A stretch of 15,099 nucleotides of DNA from Immundisolibacteraceae bacterium (lineage in GTDB: Bacteria > Pseudomonadota > Gammaproteobacteria > Immundisolibacterales > Immundisolibacteraceae): contig JAESTY010000317.1 in assembly GCA_016763355.1 (NCBI GenBank), positions 1 through 15,099 of the forward strand. The letters are read 5' to 3'. How positions within the stretch are numbered: the first letter of the stretch is position 1; each line of letters opens with the position of its first letter. Of the stretch, positions 13,511-15,099 are shown piece by piece. The notes under the pieces are model-generated. The model ran no database searches and was not told the DNA's origin. It was given only the letters and a program-made list of their open reading frames with translations. Both the position numbers and the translations under genes were made by a program.

Positions 13511-15024
13511 ATGACTAAGCAGGCCGTAGCGCCAGTAGATCGGGGAGGCTCTTATAGTTGGGTCAAAAGAACCGGCTTTATTGCCGGTCCTTTGGGTGCA
13601 GCACTGATTATTCTTAGCGATCTCTGGTGGGGTGGAGAGGGTGAGTCTATGCCAGTTGCGGCTTTGCATACCCTGGGGCTTGCCTGGTGGATGGCCTGCT
13701 GGTGGTTGACCGAGGCATTACCGATAGCGGCAACAGCACTGCTGCCGATTGTGCTGATTCCGCTATTGGGTATTTCGCCAATCAAGGTAGCGACTGCGCC
13801 CTACGCCCATCCTCTGGTGATGTTGTTCATGGGTGGTTTCATTATCGGCATTGCATGCAACGTCATCAACTGCATCGGCGAATTGCACTGCAAATTGTTT
13901 ATCGAACCGGTCATAGCGATGTGATGCTGGTTGCCGGGGTTATGTTGGCGTCAGCATTTTTAAGTATGTGGATGATGAATACGGCCACCACCATGATGCT
14001 GCTGCCAATTGGGATTGCATTGATTGATTACCAGCAACAGCGCGGTGTTGAAGGGGTTCAGCTAAGAAACTTTGGTCTTTGTCTGTTGCTTGGAATTGCC
14101 TATGGGGCAACCCTGGGCGGGGTGGCAACCTTGATTGGCACAGCTCCTAACGGATTTATCGCCGCCTTTATGCTGGACACTTACGGGCTTGAAATTGGTT
14201 TCATGCAGTGGATGCAGGTTGCCTTACCGGTTTCTGTATTGATGCTGATCGCCACCTGGTGGGTACTCACTCACCTGGTGTATCCGCCCCGGGTAAGCGG
14301 GGGTATGGGTGAGCAGGACTATATTCGTGATGAACTCGATCAACTAAAGACCATGAGCCGAGCAGAAAAACTGGTTGCCATGGTGTTTGCGGGTGCCGCA
14401 TTAATGTGGATCAGTCGTGGCTGGATTATCAGTGCCTGGCCCGAGTTACTGTTAACCGATGCGGGTATTGCCATTGCGGCTGCATTATTGCTGTTTGTGT
14501 TGCCATTGAACTGGCGTCAGGGCAAATTCGTGTTGGCATGGGAAGATCTTAAAGAATTGCCCTGGGGGGTGTTGGTGCTATTTGGCGGTGGTTTAAGCCT
14601 GGCCGCAGCAGTCAGTAGCAGTGGCCTCTCCGGTTGGTTTGGTGAGCAACTGCAGTCTATCGGTGGTTGGTCGTTACCTTTATTAACCCTGGCAGTGGTT
14701 GCTGTGGTGGTGGCGCTGACTGAGCTCAGTAGCAATATGGCCACTACTGCCATCTTGCTACCGGTTATTGCAGCACTGGCGGTGGCTGCGGGCTATCACC
14801 CGATGTTATTAGCAGCGCCGGCGACAGTGGCTGCCAGTTGTGCGTTTATGCTGCCGGTTGCGACCCCGCCTAATGCCATTGTGTTTGGCAGTGGTCGAAT
14901 CACCATTGCACAGATGTCTAAAGCGGGGCTGTGGCTGAATCTGATAGCGCTGTTATTGGTTACCGGGGTGGTGCAGTGGCGAGTAATACAGGTTTTTGGA
15001 ATTAGTAGTTCGATAGCAGGTTGA
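13511..15024 (+). pseudogene. SLC13/DASS-family sodium-coupled anion transporter, frameshifted
   Basis: A multi-pass inner-membrane symporter of the divalent anion:Na+ family (citrate, C4-dicarboxylates or sulfate). The coding sequence is split over two frames: 13511 to about 13855 encodes MTKQAVAPV ... LVMLFMGGFIIGIA, and from 13855 another frame continues with MQRHQLHRRIALQIVYR ... to TGA 15022-15024. Adding one base between 13853 and 13856 (GCA-ATG in place of GCATG) restores a continuous protein of about 504 aa, the normal family length. Family motifs are present on both sides: CWWLTEALPIAATALLP, then SMWMMNTATTMMLLP (usual SNT reads MNT), TLIGTAPN and TELSSNMATTAILLP. No slippery heptamer is visible at the junction. 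The short in-frame extension beyond 13855 in the first frame and the region before 13855 in the second frame are not real protein. The position just before cysG suggests sulfate uptake, but that is inference. Confidence 0.85.
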
Positions 15025-15032
15025 GAGCCGAT

Positions 15033-15099
15033 ATGGATTATTTCCCCATTTTTATGAATCTACGCGGTCAGACCTGTCTGGTGGTCGGTGGCGGTGCGG
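15033..15099 (+). CDS. cysG: Siroheme synthase, N-terminal fragment (cut by window edge)
   Basis: The first 22 codons read MDYFPIFMNLRGQTCLVVGGGA, matching the start of the CysG-B domain (precorrin-2 dehydrogenase/sirohydrochlorin ferrochelatase), where VVGGGA is the NAD-binding glycine motif. The full CysG also carries a uroporphyrinogen-III methyltransferase domain, which is outside the window, so a Met8-like short form cannot be excluded. Siroheme is the cofactor of sulfite and nitrite reductases. The start lies 8 nt after the transporter stop, consistent with one operon; the Shine-Dalgarno is weak (GAGAG). Confidence 0.85.
   Translation, partial: MDYFPIFMNLRGQTCLVVGGGA

Noticed and set aside
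13687..13854. Open frame beginning at ATG 13687 as the transporter start
   Set aside because: Before 13855 this frame encodes no family sequence; the real N-terminus is in the other frame from ATG 13511, so the frame is a by-product of the frameshift.
13847..13860. Programmed -1 frameshift in the transporter
   Set aside because: No slippery heptamer or downstream stimulatory structure is apparent, and DASS genes are not known to be recoded.
1..15099. CRISPR arrays, insertion sequences, integrase or phage genes, attachment-site duplications next to the tRNA
   Set aside because: No regularly spaced repeats, transposase-like ORFs or duplicated tRNA 3' end were seen on either strand.

Overview
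The window looks like a free-living gammaproteobacterium of moderate GC content, probably from the Pseudomonadales/Oceanospirillales/marine oligotrophic side of the class. The clue is the gene order ilvI-ilvH-ilvC-pssA, together with a type-II-like hexameric citrate synthase, a cytoplasmic GGDEF protein, an orphan ring-hydroxylating dioxygenase and an SLC13/DASS transporter directly ahead of cysG. The lineage is inferred from gene order and protein similarity recalled from memory, not from a search.

Layout. 1-754 (-) is the N-terminal half of gltA, cut by the window edge. 755-1149 is its leader, with three inverted repeats. 1150-2730 (-) is a soluble diguanylate cyclase with intact GGEEF and I-site. 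2731-3307 is a 577-nt gap before ilvI holding two tandem short ORFs. The first has a Leu/Val run typical of an attenuation leader peptide; the second has a strong Shine-Dalgarno. The gap also holds weak hairpins and two TATAAT boxes. 3308-6716 (+) is ilvI, ilvH and ilvC, the first two common steps of branched-chain amino-acid synthesis, followed by pssA (phosphatidylserine synthase). 7622-7711 (+) is tRNA-Ser(CGA), preceded by an extended -10 promoter whose predicted leader folds back on itself.

7935-11448 (+) carries four genes that are not housekeeping. They are a BenA/AntA-like Rieske oxygenase alpha subunit without its beta subunit or reductase, a small GFA/CENP-V zinc protein, an unrecognised 194-aa protein, and a haem-oxygenase-like di-iron oxidase (UndA/CADD/PqqC fold) closed by a very strong terminator at 11477-11522. 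If these four act together they could form an undescribed oxidative pathway; only their order and orientation support that here.

11588-15024 holds two genes broken by single lesions. A DUF808/YedI membrane protein has an in-frame TAG at codon 69, and an SLC13/DASS transporter has a one-base deletion near 13853-13856. Between them on the minus strand is a classical-type SDR that lacks the usual catalytic Lys and Ser. The window ends in the first 22 codons of cysG (siroheme synthase), which suggests that the transporter serves sulfate or dicarboxylate uptake.
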